From Bathynomus jamesi (Eukaryota; Arthropoda; Malacostraca; Isopoda; Cirolanidae): a DNA stretch of 64,000 bases. The stretch is from positions 56,001 to 120,000 of the forward strand of contig JAJOZX010005613.1 of the NCBI GenBank assembly GCA_023014485.1. The letters run 5' to 3'. The notes below the pieces were generated by a model that saw only the letters and a list, made by a program, of their open reading frames with translations, had not been told where the DNA came from and did not search any database. Of this stretch, positions 53,561 through 64,000 are shown in pieces (position 1 is the first letter of the stretch; each line of letters starts with the position of its first letter). Position numbers and translations under genes: made by a program.

Positions 53561-54104
53561 CAAACCTTTAATAAGACACCATCTCCGCATTTCGTAATCC
53601 TTCCAACAAGCTGATTATTCAGTGCCTGCAACCGCTTCTTCGCTAACGAACATGTAAACAAAGGCATTGTGTGTAGTTTCATAGTGTCTCGAGCCCTTCT
53701 TTTTAGTTGGATGCTCATTTCTGTTATGCTTTCCTTTTCTTCTGTTACGACTCTCTCTCTCTCTCTCTTTAACAGTGACACTATATATACAGTATATATA
53801 AAGTCATGTACGGTGGCACGTTTCAAAACCATGAGTGCCATGCATAATCACTTTTCTCTCTTTGCAGATGAAGTGCCAAATAATTCAACGAGGAGCGGAA
53901 ACTTGAGAATGTATTTATAGAATTTGCATAAACGATTTAGCTCCCATTATCAGTTCCTTATCACAGTCGTGTCCTGATTACAAACTTCATCTTTTATGTA
54001 TTGTTTGAATGAATTTAATCTGTGTTTACGTTCAGACTATTACAGTTCGTAGCGTAATGGGAAGGACATTCAAGAACAAAAGTATAACCTTACTGTAAAT
54101 TCTG

Positions 54105-54145
<41 letters not shown>

Positions 54146-54148
54146 AAC

Positions 54149-54179
<31 letters not shown>

Positions 54180-54710
54180 TATATCGTGACTCAAAATAAT
54201 ATGGAAATATTTGTTATGTACAGTGTGACCCGGAAGCAGAAACTCCATGTTGAATATCTATTAATTCAGTAAATATTCATATCACAGGCCGTGAAGTCGT
54301 TTATACGTGTCAATTCTCTTATGAATACAGACACTGCCTAACGTTCTAGTAGGGACATTGGCAAACTTTTCGAATGTTTACTCTCGTAAACACGTAAACA
54401 TGTGACAGTGACATGTAAACTACATACTTCAGGTGATCCCATGAAAGGAGTGATTATTTGAAAGGAGAATGCCAACGTCTCTATACTGGAACGTTACGCA
54501 ATGTCCTCAGTACTTTATATAAGAAAATTGATAATACCTCGTAACCTCGTAGCAGTTCCGTGCGTAGATCTCTCTTCACACGAAGGTCATGCTGGTGGCC
54601 CCGCCTCTGGGCCTGGCTTGGTGGAGAAGTGAGTTACTCTCTTGCGCTCTCCAACGCACATAGACAGGTACATCCCGCTCATCTGGTACCGTCTTGGTAT
54701 ACTGTATATA
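53516..54710. other. No gene; (GA)n, (TC)n, TA/CA tracts
   Basis: (GA)n 53516-53554, (TC)n about 53750-53768, TA/CA 54112-54178. Small open frames at 53482-53920 and 54560-54769 show no motif and partly run through repeats. Confidence 0.6.
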
Positions 54711-54792
54711 ACGGGTGTGCCATAAAAAAGGGTACATTTTAAAAAGGCTATAAAATCAACATTTGTCATTTAATTTTAATAAAACTTCTATA

Positions 54793-56008
54793 CAGGGTGT
54801 CCCATAAGTCCGGCATCATAGGAAAAATTTAAAAAAAAAGCAAAACAAAAGCTTTTATTTACAGAACGTGCTAAATATGTCCACCATTGTTTTCAATACA
54901 CAAATTCAGACGTGATACCCAGTCAGCAAGCACACGGTGAATGATGTCAGGAGTAATGGTGTTACATGCCCAATAATGCGCTGCCGCAAATGTTCAACAC
55001 TCCTAATTTCTCTGCTGCGTATACCAGCGCTTTCAAGAGGCCCAGAGATAAAAATCTAAGTGGCGTGAGATCCGGGCTTCTAGCCGGCCATTCCACAGGC
55101 CCTCGACGTCCTATCCAATGACCAGGGAATTGTTGGTACAGGTATTCCCTTACTTGGGTGCTGTAGTGTGCAGGAGCGCCGTCTTGCTGGAACCATGTTG
55201 GGAAATTTCCTTCTTCGTTCAAGACACTGGGAAATGCTTCTTCCTTGAGCATTCGTAGGTAGGTGCCTCCAGTGACATGTTCATCGAAAAAGAGGGGGCT
55301 TATGATGCGATCCTTCCAAATGCCACACCATACCATCACCCGAGATGCACCTTGTTCCTTTGAAGAGGTATACCAGTGAGGGTTGTTTTGAGACCAGTAG
55401 CGGGTGTTCTGTCGATTTACCTCACCATTTCCATAAAAAAAAACAGCCTCGTCACTGAACAGAATGGTGGACGGGAAATTGGCATCCCGAGCATATTGTT
55501 CCGTAGCCATTCACAAAATTCCATCCGCCGGTCGGGATCATCTTCGCTTAATTTCTGTAGGATCTGAAGTTTATATGGATGCCATTTGTGAGCCTGAAGA
55601 ATGCGATGGATGCTACTTTTCGACACTCCTGTCTCGGCGGACAATCGCCGAAGAGACTTATTGGGACTTCTGTTAAAATGAGCCAGGATAGCAGTCGCTG
55701 TATCATCGTCAGTGGACCTCCTTGAAGGTCCACTGCGTGGTTTATCTTCTATGGATCCTGTTTCCTTAAACTTTGCAACAAGTCTGCTAACACAACTCTG
55801 TGTTATTGGCTCGCGGTCTGGATGCAGTCTGTTAAATTCAGCAGCGGTCTCTCTTTGACTCCGATTTCCTATGAGTAGAATTATCTGGACTCGTTCTTCC
55901 TTGCTCACAGACATTATGGCCTGTAGAAAGAGAAAAATATGAATTATGGTTTGTAGAAATAGAAAAATATGAATTTCTCCTATGATGCCGGACTTATGGG
56001 ACACCCTG
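54793..56008. mobile_element. Near-complete mariner, DD41D type, inner insertion
   Basis: 1216 bp with ends CAGGGTGTCCCATAAGTCCG and inverted copy, flanked by TA at 54791-54792 and 56009-56010. The interrupted host reads AATAAAACTTCTA on one side and CAATAAAAC on the other, which restores the foldback arm when joined. Confidence 0.9.
54962..55914 (-). pseudogene. Mariner transposase, frameshifted
   Basis: Starts MSVSKEERVQIILLIGN at 55914 with a helix-turn-helix, an SGPSRRS linker and SLRRLSAETGVSKSSIHRIL as the second helix-turn-helix. A frameshift near 55500 separates this from the catalytic half (54962-55510), with ILFSDEAVFF (first Asp), WFQQDGAPAHY (second Asp) and SPDLTPLRF. There the expected third Asp (41 residues after the second, as in the intact copy) is lost through an indel that changes the frame near 55045. 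The closing residues are missing. Length and motif order match the transposase at 18180-19223, but the terminal sequences belong to another family. Confidence 0.88.
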
Positions 56009-56178
56009 TACAATAAAACATATGTACTTATCTATATGCAAACAAGTTTTCAGACTAAAATATCAGATAATTCAAATTCTATCAACATTTAACGAAAGAG
56101 TATGATTTTTCTACTCAACATGCAAAAATTATTAAACCTTTTTAATATTTTTTATAAAAATAATTTTTAACGTAAAAT

Positions 56179-56391
56179 TTACCTGAAATTATTAAAAAAA
56201 AATTGTTCGAAATGCTTTCCTTCCATTTCAATAACTTTTTTTATTCTTGGCCTGAATTCATCTATGGCTCGATTTACTTGTTCCTGTGGAAGCTCTTCCC
56301 ATTTTTGAATGATGATCTCGCCTAAATGAGCGACATTTTTTATCCTAGTCCTGTAGACTCGCTCTGCTAAGTTCTCCCATATTCCGGCCAA
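56179..56391 (-). pseudogene. Transposase C-terminal fragment in the foldback loop
   Basis: 71 codons reading NLAERVYRTRIKNVAHLGEI, then EELPQEQVNRAIDEFRPRIK and a closing GKHFEQFFF. This is the usual ending of mariner/Tc1 transposases. There is no catalytic residue. The last codons lie inside the palindrome arm and are repeated inverted at 56395-56450. Confidence 0.75.
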
Positions 56392-56700
56392 GAGTAAAAA
56401 AAGTTATTGAAATGGAAGGAAAGCATTTCGAACAATTTTTTTTAATAATTTCAGGTAAATTTTATTTTATAAAAATATTAAAAAGGTTTAATAATTTTTG
56501 CATGTTAAGTAGAAAAATCATACTCTTTCGTTAAATGTTGATAGAATTTGAATTATTTGATATTTCAGTCTGAAAACTTGTTTGGATATAGATAAATACA
56601 TATGTTTTATTGTATAGAAGTTTTATTAAAATTAAATGACAAATGTTGATTTTATAGCCTTTTTAAAATGTACCCCTTTTTTATGGCACACCCGTTATAT

Positions 56701-56738
<38 letters not shown>

Positions 56739-57128
56739 GTCAACGGGTGCATTTCTGTCGTCTTAAGGATAGGGGAGGGGTGTGAACAAACCAAATTTGC
56801 GGTGCATCTTCCTCCTGATGAATCATGCACCTGGATCTTTAAAAACAGGAATGTCCGCAATGCACACTAACCACACAAGCAAGAAAAATGATTCTGAATT
56901 TGACCGTTTATTGGATTATAATAAGTGAAAGTATTCTTGTTTCCAGCGAGGTTAAACCATGTACAGAAGCCTCGTTAGTACGTTGACCCATTATGTATTA
57001 AGCAATGATGCTTCGAGATGCTTGTACCCTGAGTGGGTGTGTGGAAATTCTTTATAAAAACAGTGCGTGTAGCATTTGTTTTCTATTCAGACGATTTAAT
57101 GTAACACTTTCTGCGCAAATTGGCGTAA
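56739..57128. other. No gene seen
   Basis: Unassigned sequence after a (TA)n tract (56697-56738). Confidence 0.5.
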
Positions 57129-57130
57129 TA

Positions 57131-57832
57131 CAGGGTGTTTATAAAGTTCCTATCTATTTCAATGAAAACGTAGCAAAAAGGGTAAAATTCAATAACAATA
57201 TAATAGAAGGCATACATTTAATGAATACTTAAACATATGATTCTACATGAGCACCATCAGTATCTCTACAGAGTTCGAATCTGTCAGCAGCATTGCGGAA
57301 CGCATTTTGGAGCATGACAGGGGTTATTTTTGTAACTGCTGTTACGATACGAGCACATAAATCTTGCAGATCTGTAACCCTCGTTTGATAGACGTTTGAT
57401 TTGATAAAGCCCCATGCAAAGAAATCCAAGGGCGTTAGGTCAGGAGATCGAGCCGGCCAGGGCCTGTTGCCTCTACGTCCGATCCACTGATTTGGAAATC
57501 GTTCATTTAGGTACTCCCGAACAATGTTTGCGTAATGACAAGGTGCCCCATCTTGTTGAAGACGACGGTGTTTAAAATGCCATCTGAATGAAGCTGGGAC
57601 ATTTCCGTGCCTGTATCGTAACAGCAGTTACAAAAATAACCCCTGTCATGCTCCAAAATGTGTTCCGCAATGCTGCTGACAGATTCAACTCTGTAGAGAT
57701 ACTAATGGTGCTCATGTAGAATCATATGCTTAAGTATTCATTAAATGTATGCCTTCTAATATATTGTTATTGAATTTTACCCTTTTTGCTCTACGTTTCA
57801 CTGAAATAGATAGGGACTTTATAAACACCCTG
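57131..57832. mobile_element. Mariner foldback derivative, 3'-end type
   Basis: Ends CAGGGTGTTTATAAAGTTCC and inverted copy, flanked by TA at 57129-57130 and 57833-57834. 702 bp. The arms of about 230 bp (57131-57360 and 57600-57832) both carry the C-terminal transposase codons, in opposite orientation. The loop of about 240 bp keeps part of the catalytic region. Confidence 0.85.
57229..57585 (-). pseudogene. Mariner transposase C-terminal third
   Basis: 57229-57429 reads MDFFAWGFIKSNVYQTRVTD, then MLQNAFRNAADRFELCRDTD and a VESYV end. It is very close to the end of the intact transposase at 18180-19223, which ends VESYS. Upstream, to 57585, the second catalytic region (DGAPCHYAN, then NQWIGRRG) is readable with frameshifts. 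The N-terminal two thirds are absent. Confidence 0.82.
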
Positions 57833-57839
57833 TATATAG

Positions 57840-57890
57840 AGTATCTATCTATCTATCTATCTATCTGTCTATATATATATATATATAAAT
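57840..57890. repeat. (ATCT)n then (TA)n
   Basis: About seven TATC units followed by TA repeats. Confidence 0.9.
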
Positions 57891-58374
57891 TCGCTGTAGG
57901 TAATGTGTGCTTTGATCATCGATCTATAATGAGTTCCATCTATCATTTACGCTATGTCCTTTTTATGCGTTTACGTTTGTATATAGTCCTTCCCCATGTA
58001 AGGGGCATGCCCCTCCTACAGAGACATAAGGGAGTGCTGGGGGGATGGGGGAAGCTGGCACTTTTGTACATTACGAGTCAGTTAAAAAGGTCAGCCGGTC
58101 ATTTAACCTGAAAGAATGATATAATGAAGAATCTGACACGAGATTCATAAAGAATTTGAATCCCGGACATCAAAGCGGTTGGAGAATAATTCTTACAGTC
58201 TGGACTTACCACATTTCTAAAGAATTTAAAGTCGGATTCAACTGACTTTTGAGACTAAAACTTGATTTTTAAAGATACTTCATGGAAGACCTCGGTGAAA
58301 TTTGTAAAAATTTAAGAAATACAAATGAACTTTAGCGCAGGTTTTGCAGTTTGTCACTGACGCTAAAAACTTCT

Positions 58375-58428
<54 letters not shown>

Positions 58429-59650
58429 TCTCTTAAACTGATGGTAGAAAGTTTTAATCTGGTGCATAAAACTCCATAAAAAGAATATTCTTATGTGCTT
58501 TTACTTCTATTGGAAAAAACACACAATATTAATGCTCAGAAGAGAACATTAAAATTGTTTAAAACTTTCATGGAGGGACCAAAGTTGTCCTTTTTGACCT
58601 GTTCTGGACGAGATATTTACTATATCTTGATACTTTTCTACATAAATTCTGTTTACAGCAAATTTAATCCCTTGGCCCCTCCTTCCTGCAGACAAAAAAT
58701 AATTATTATTATTATTATTATTAATTATTACTGTTTATTTTATTGACAACAAGCAATAAGACAAGGGACGTCAGAGGTTAGCACGCGATAACGCCAAGAA
58801 TTCGCCGACAATATGGTTAAGAACCTAACAATAGACTAATCAAGAAGGAATTTTTAAAAAATAAGGATCTTTTAGCAAAATTACTCCCCCGCTGGGTGTG
58901 ATTGCATGCAGATGACATGCATCTTACCCGGTTTTCTTCGCAATTATATATATATATATATATATATACACGAAAGATTCTAGATAACAAAGAAAGCGGC
59001 TCCAGAACAACACACTCCGAATTTATACCATTTTCGCCCAGTTTTTAATGGCGTCGCGTCGGAATTTGAAGAGGAATCAACGGTATCATTAAAATATTTA
59101 TTTTCATCTCATTTCATTAAGGACACTATCGAAGGAACCTCAAATGCATATTTAGTCTAATATAACGAAGTTCCAATCCCGAAAATTGGACCTTCGGCGT
59201 ATATGTGGAAATTAAAACTTTCTTTTTCTTAAGAAAACACGGTTGGGAACAAAAGACATTTTTTTTTTTATCATTTATTTATTTCTCGAAGCATATTCCG
59301 TTTTCTTTAGTTTATTTTCTTTGCATTGGCAATTTTTAATTTAATGGGAAACTCATTTATATTTGATTTTTTTTTATTTATTTTATTATATAAGCGTGAA
59401 TTTGAGTGCATAAAAATAGCATTACCATAATTTTAACATATATTTAGGATTTTTTTTTTTTATGCCAGATTTGTTTTCAGAGAATGCTAAAATTTTCTTT
59501 CAGGATATTTAATAGGCCTATAATTTTTTTTTAATTTTGTATATTTATAACAAATAATATTTAAGCATTGCTGAATTTTAGGAAGATCCTTTATAAACCA
59601 AACTCCATTTTATACCATTTTAACTTAGGCAACTAAAGAACTAAATACAT
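57891..59650. other. No gene; (TC)n and short ATT/TA tracts
   Basis: (TC)n 58374-58433, (ATT)n 58690-58725, (TA)n 58945-58968. A G-rich patch with GGGGCATGCCCC (58000-58011) is a 12-bp palindrome. Otherwise unassigned. Confidence 0.55.
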
Positions 59651-59654
59651 TGAA

Positions 59655-59770
59655 ATAGGGGGCTCGAATACTGATGGTGTTGGCTAATAATGATCCGGGA
59701 GTTAGCGCAATGAACCACACGCATACGTCTGGCCTGATCACTGTGCCAGTTTCTGGACCTCCTGATGGAT
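59655..59770 (+). mobile_element. SINE family 2, copy 3 (no tRNA head)
   Basis: CTCGAATACTGATGGTGTTGG, GGGAGTTAGCGCAATG and GGCCTGATCACTGTGCCAG match the SINE at 33478-33625 in the opposite orientation. The promoter half is missing. Confidence 0.6.
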
Positions 59771-60085
59771 TAATATAATTATTTTCTGTACAAAGATGGT
59801 TCGTATTCGCAGGATGTTACAAAAATAGAAAATATTAATAATACTGTAATTTAAAAGAAAATTATTGGATGCCATTTATTCATTTTTTCCATTAATTTTT
59901 CCATTAATTTTCCATTAATTTATTACTTAATACAATTGTAAACTTAGTTTTGTACATTGTCAAAGAATCTGAAAAAATGGGGGAGTGAAATGTATCTGCT
60001 ACTGGAATTAAAATTTTTTATTAACAGCATTTTCACCACGCTCTGTATAAGGTTATTCTGATAGATAGATAGATAGATAGATAGA

Positions 60086-60141
<56 letters not shown>

Positions 60142-60222
60142 TTATATTTATATTGTATATTATACACCGTGCATGCCAAATTCTGTATAGAAAAGTGGCA
60201 CCTAATAAATGATGCAGGCAAG

Positions 60223-60284
<62 letters not shown>

Positions 60285-60859
60285 ATTTCCCGTCCTACTA
60301 TAAATTTCTATTCAAAAATTAATTTTGAATCGGGGTTTATCGCCCCTCTTTTAATTTCATTCGCGAGTAAAATTTTTCCCCTTTTTTTTTTGTTTTTCTG
60401 GGGAAAATCAGAGCCTTCTTATCTCCCGTGGCACCTTAAGCCGAAGCCCATTACAGAAGGGTTTATAAGCTTCTTTTGTAGATAGGAGAGATAGCCAATC
60501 TTTTAAACGATGCGTTTTTTTACCTTATTTTCTTACCAATATTTATTCCAAGCACGTTCCCGCTAAGTGGTTATTAATTTTAGTGTGATTTTAAAATAGG
60601 TTCTTTGGAGTATGGCCTCATCTTGAACTCATAAAATTTAAAATAGTACAAAATGGTTTCGCGCCTTGCCTGGCTTTGTCATTGTTAAACATTGAAAGCG
60701 GCGTTCTGTGAAGCTCTTAAACGGCGCCAATATAAGGATGAGGTTTCGCGCGGAAGCCTCGCGTGTATAATCGTACAGTGTTTTCTCAGAACTCGGAGAA
60801 TAACCGTTATTATAAGGGAGCTCCGACAACATTCTTCTTTTGACGTTTTATACCGTGCA

Positions 60860-60860
<1 letters not shown>
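59771..60860. repeat. No gene; (GATA)n, (GA)n and (TA)n tracts
   Basis: (GATA)n 60060-60083, (GA)n 60086-60137, (TA)n 60222-60283. The rest is unassigned AT-rich DNA. Confidence 0.75.
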
Positions 60861-60918
<58 letters not shown>

Positions 60919-61137
60919 GAACCATTAGGTAAAGGCGGTCTTCACTCTTTGTGTACTGCCGAAGACTTAAGCTTAGCAATAAATTCATAATGCATAATCT
61001 AAACCCAGGGACTGTCATCTTTCTCTGGATTATATTCACCTATTTACTTGTAATATAATATTCATATTTTGAAATTTTAATGAAGATATACTCATATATA
61101 TATATATATATATATTAACTGCAAACACGCAGTATAA
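60861..61137. repeat. (TA)n tracts and unassigned DNA
   Basis: (TA)n 60862-60915 and 61094-61116. No gene. Confidence 0.8.
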
Positions 61138-61293
61138 TTAACGTAAAGAACGACGCTTGTATAGGAGAATATTCCGCGCAAGATGAGGAGGGAGAACGAA
61201 ACATGAAAAAATGAGGTAACCACCCGGGAATCGAACCCGGGATCTTCCGATTGCCGGTCAGATATGATAACCATTACACCATGGGCCTCACTC
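61138..61293 (-). mobile_element. tRNA-headed SINE, family 3, normal copy
   Basis: On the minus strand from 61293: box A-like ATGGTGTAATGGTTATC, anticodon arm TCTGA-CCGGCAA-TCGGA, box B CGGGTTCGATTCCCGGG, then a tail ending in the same sequence as 47017-47066. The acceptor stem does not pair and loop position 33 is C, so this is a SINE head rather than a working tRNA gene. Both ends abut TA-rich DNA. Confidence 0.8.
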
Positions 61294-61322
61294 GATATAT
61301 ATATATATATACACACATACTG

Positions 61323-61383
<61 letters not shown>

Positions 61384-61792
61384 TATGTTATACTTGTGAG
61401 AGACGTACTGACATCGAAAAATATAATATCTTAAGATTCATTGATCATCTGAGAAGGAGAATGTGTCATTAAAAATAAATAAATCAAATATAAGAGTGCA
61501 ATTTTAATCAGACTGAGTTCTCCTGTAACCTTTTGCACAATTTGGAATGATGATAATGACGTATGTACATGCACACACACACACACACACATACATAAGC
61601 TGCACACAGATGTATATACTATATATACACGTTTTTCAGTTATGGGTTTTGATTTTATGTATACGTATGACGGTATGAGTAAAAACACACACACACACAC
61701 ACACACACTTGTAATGAAATGTATCAGTGAAGATTGCTATATATATTGTTATGGAGTGAGTTTATATACACTATATATATATATATATATAT
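61294..61792. repeat. (TA)n and (CA)n tracts
   Basis: TA/CA tracts 61294-61384, (CA)n 61571-61592 and 61685-61709, (TA)n 61772-61795. No gene. Confidence 0.85.
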
Positions 61793-61795
61793 ATA

Positions 61796-62082
61796 ACCTT
61801 GGTTAACCTTGGTTTTGCTTCCGCCCAAATTGTTCATTCTGACGAAAGTCAAGCTTGTCACTCCACCTTAGACCTACAGTTTAACGTGGAATCCGAACCA
61901 CGCCCCACCAGCAACCCAGCGTTTTAACCACTAGGCTATCCAGGGTACCCATTTATCTACTAACCAAATTTATATTATTATTGTGTGGAAGTTTTGCTGC
62001 GCGCCGCCTGCCGTCACCGGGTCTCAATCCTGGGGATTCCAGATGGATTAGTAGTCAGCGACGCTAATCACTACACCACCGG

Positions 62083-62086
<4 letters not shown>
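61796..62086 (-). mobile_element. Dimeric tRNA-headed SINE, family 1, copy 3 (full)
   Basis: The reverse complement matches 46110-46400 end to end: unit 1 GGTGTAGTGATTAGCGTCGC with GGCGGCGCGCAGC, and unit 2 TAGCCTAGTGGTTAAAACG with GGTTCGGATTCCACG and the same body. Both ends abut (TA)n. Confidence 0.82.
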
Positions 62087-62132
<46 letters not shown>

Positions 62133-62889
62133 GAAATTTAAGTGTTCTCTTTTCAGTTCGCTTCTTTTTGCAGCTTTCCACTCTTCCTTTCGATATGTTA
62201 TCAATGAAACTGAATTTGTTTCATTTCTGAAATATTCATTTCATATTTTAATTTTTATCTTACCGTTATCTTTATAAAACGTCATTCTTTATGATGGTTT
62301 TTGTACGGAAACAACTTTGTAAATTTTTATACCCTGACCGGATTCGAATCGTAGTCACTGCAATATTTACCACGCAATGTATAAAGCATTGTTTTCACTA
62401 CGTCCTTCGGGGTTGTGGTTTTGATTGACAAATTTGGTGTTTATCTTTCCTTTTTACATTACAGTTTTATTAAATAAAGAAAAAATGAGCCTTAAATAAA
62501 TGTTCGTTCAATCTAGGATCAAAATAATTGAAATGTTCAATTGATGGAAGATTGTTAACACGGGAGAAGTTGTTGAGTTAAATAGTCAGTATATACATTT
62601 ACCATCTTGCATAAAAGCATAATGACTTTTAAGCCATAAGCTGTAAATATATTTTTTTAAGCTTTGTATATTCCAAGAATGTATAACTATTAATTCTCCG
62701 AGTACATGAAGAATACCGAATACACATTAACACTGATGTTTAGAATTATTTATCCGTTCTACTAATCAAAATTAACAAAACTAATTGTATTTACAAATTA
62801 AATTACTTAAAAGTTATCATTCGTTTACTGGAAATAAATCACTTAATTTTAACTATACTTAACTGAGAAGATTTTGTTTTAAGTGTGTA
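62087..62889. other. (TA)n then unassigned AT-rich DNA
   Basis: (TA)n 62087-62131. No gene or repeat recognised after it. Confidence 0.55.
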
Positions 62890-62966
62890 CACAGTGTCCA
62901 CAAAAGAATTGTACACATTCCATTTGAAATAAGCTAAATTTTCACGATTCTTTTGTGGACACCCTG
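62890..62966. mobile_element. Very short mariner-type MITE
   Basis: 77 bp, ends CACAGTGTCCACAAAAGAAT and inverted ATTCTTTTGTGGACACCCTG, flanked by TA (62888-62889 and 62967-62968). Confidence 0.7.
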
Positions 62967-64000
62967 TATATTAAATAGCTAATCAATGGTGTTGATTGAA
63001 AGATAGATGATTGAGATAATTATACCTGATTGAGTTATGAAGCCTTCTGAATTATATTTGGAACTCAGTGTAAATAAATAAGTCATTTAACACCAGGTAC
63101 TGCAACTTTGCATATCTTTATTATAAACATGTTGCATCGTGGCTACTTCTTTTATTACCTCGTTCGTTAAGCCACTCAGTGTGTGATGGCATAACCGATA
63201 AAAAGTTGAACAGTTACAAATTTTGCATTACTTTGGGAACACAATGCAGTAACAAAACATATTAGATCGAAGTAGCTTCAACATACTGTAAATATGCTTT
63301 CCCAAATAGCTATTTCCATCACTTTCAACAAAAATTTCATTCTATTTACATTTTCTTATGTGAAAGAGAGGTATGGGAGGCAATACTGTACATTTAATAC
63401 TGTTGAATTGTTGTTACTTAACAAATAGATTTGAGGCATTTGACATAAAAATCTACATCAGTTCGAAGGAACATAAATTTAGAAATGTTTCAACATTATG
63501 AACTTTGTTCAAATTGCAAATTTCAACAGAAAATCTGCTTTTAGTGTACTTATATCTCGTCAGATCACGCTTGTGTAAAATTTCATACACGTTAGTTGAT
63601 TCGAAGAAAAGCCAGTAAGACCATAATTTTACAAAAATACCACAGCCATCAAAATTTTGAGCTTCATATCCAAAGCCAATGAGCGCAACTCTGTTTAGTT
63701 ATGCTCGAAATCTAAGTGGCTCGTGATCTAAAAGTAAATAAATGTTAAGGTCTCACTCGCTCAAAAATTTATGTTCAAAATCATTTCTATGAAATTATTT
63801 GCATGTTATAAGTGCAAGCGAGGACCAACTAGAGATTGATAGGTTTTGGTTGGTTGGTTTGCTCATTGTATCAGTTGCTCGGAGACACTAGCACCGGACC
63901 GGAACTTAGGAGGAAAATACTTTTAGTTATAATAATAACCAAATACACAGTTAAATATTTGTTTAGGGCGACAAATTAAATGTGCAATCCTGTCATGCAT
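62967..64000. other. No gene seen
   Basis: AT-rich DNA to the right edge. No coding, RNA or mobile signal recognised. Confidence 0.5.

Larger units (their letters stand above)
54711..56695. mobile_element. Mariner-type foldback element, interrupted by another mariner
   Basis: Ends ACGGGTGTGCCATAAAAAAG and its inverted copy, flanked by TA at 54709-54710 and 56696-56697. Without the inner mariner (54793-56008) it is about 770 bp and folds almost entirely on itself, with arms of about 310 bp and a loop of about 150 bp around 56245-56395. The loop carries transposase C-terminal codons. The (TA)n flanks are typical of this window. Confidence 0.82.

Noticed and set aside
61226..61293. Possible functional tRNA gene (anticodon GGC, tRNA-Ala-like)
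   Set aside because: The anticodon and T arms pair, but the acceptor stem does not, position 33 is C, and the unit continues into a repeated SINE tail.
1..64000. A bacterial-type defence system, operon or phage
   Set aside because: No prokaryotic gene organisation or ribosome-binding pattern is present. Content is typical of repetitive animal nuclear DNA.

Overview
This window looks like repeat-rich nuclear DNA from an arthropod, and a decapod crustacean is my best guess at moderate to low confidence. The reasons are very dense (TA)n, (GA)n, (CA)n and (AAT)n microsatellites, short TTAGG-type interstitial arrays, and a mixture of Penelope-like, jockey/CR1-like, RTE-like, Tc1/mariner, hAT-like and Helitron-like sequence, with SINEs carrying 5S-rRNA and tRNA heads. 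I see no host gene with a recognisable multi-exon structure. Almost everything coding is transposable-element sequence, most of it broken. The one clearly intact transposase is the 347-residue DD41D mariner protein at 18180-19223.

Layout. 1-2342: 3' part of a non-LTR retrotransposon, plus strand. 5031-10124: two copies of one Penelope-like element (PLE) in head-to-head inverted orientation; the minus copy carries a twin hAT-type MITE. 10440-12930: LINE 3' fragment, a mariner foldback and a 5S-derived SINE. 12935-15850: decayed LINE, minus strand. 15950-20600: second LINE, minus strand, split by the intact mariner. 20914-21594: mariner deletion derivative. 21640-23020: 5'-truncated RTE-like LINE, plus strand. 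23180-24925: small MITEs.

25418-31050 is a 5.6 kb element with terminal inverted repeats. It encodes a decayed protein with paired zinc-like motifs and has received at least four later insertions: a hAT, a Helitron-like element, a MITE, and a 1 kb element with a 4-bp target duplication. It is flanked by PLE 3' tails in opposite orientation. 31060-32700 holds further PLE debris with three tandem 3' modules. 34913-36872 is a DNA transposon of uncertain superfamily. 40763-43523 holds a hAT-like element, an internally deleted mariner and a Tc1 deletion derivative. 43600-54700 is AT-rich and mostly non-coding, with SINEs, MITEs and minisatellites. 54711-57832 holds nested and foldback mariners. 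57840-64000 has SINEs, microsatellites and unassigned AT-rich DNA.

Three themes recur. First, palindromes: foldback mariners, an inverted PLE pair and a hairpin SINE. Second, many insertions lie at or inside TA-rich microsatellites. Third, small non-autonomous elements greatly outnumber intact ones. All family names rest on reading motifs and termini by eye; no database search was possible.
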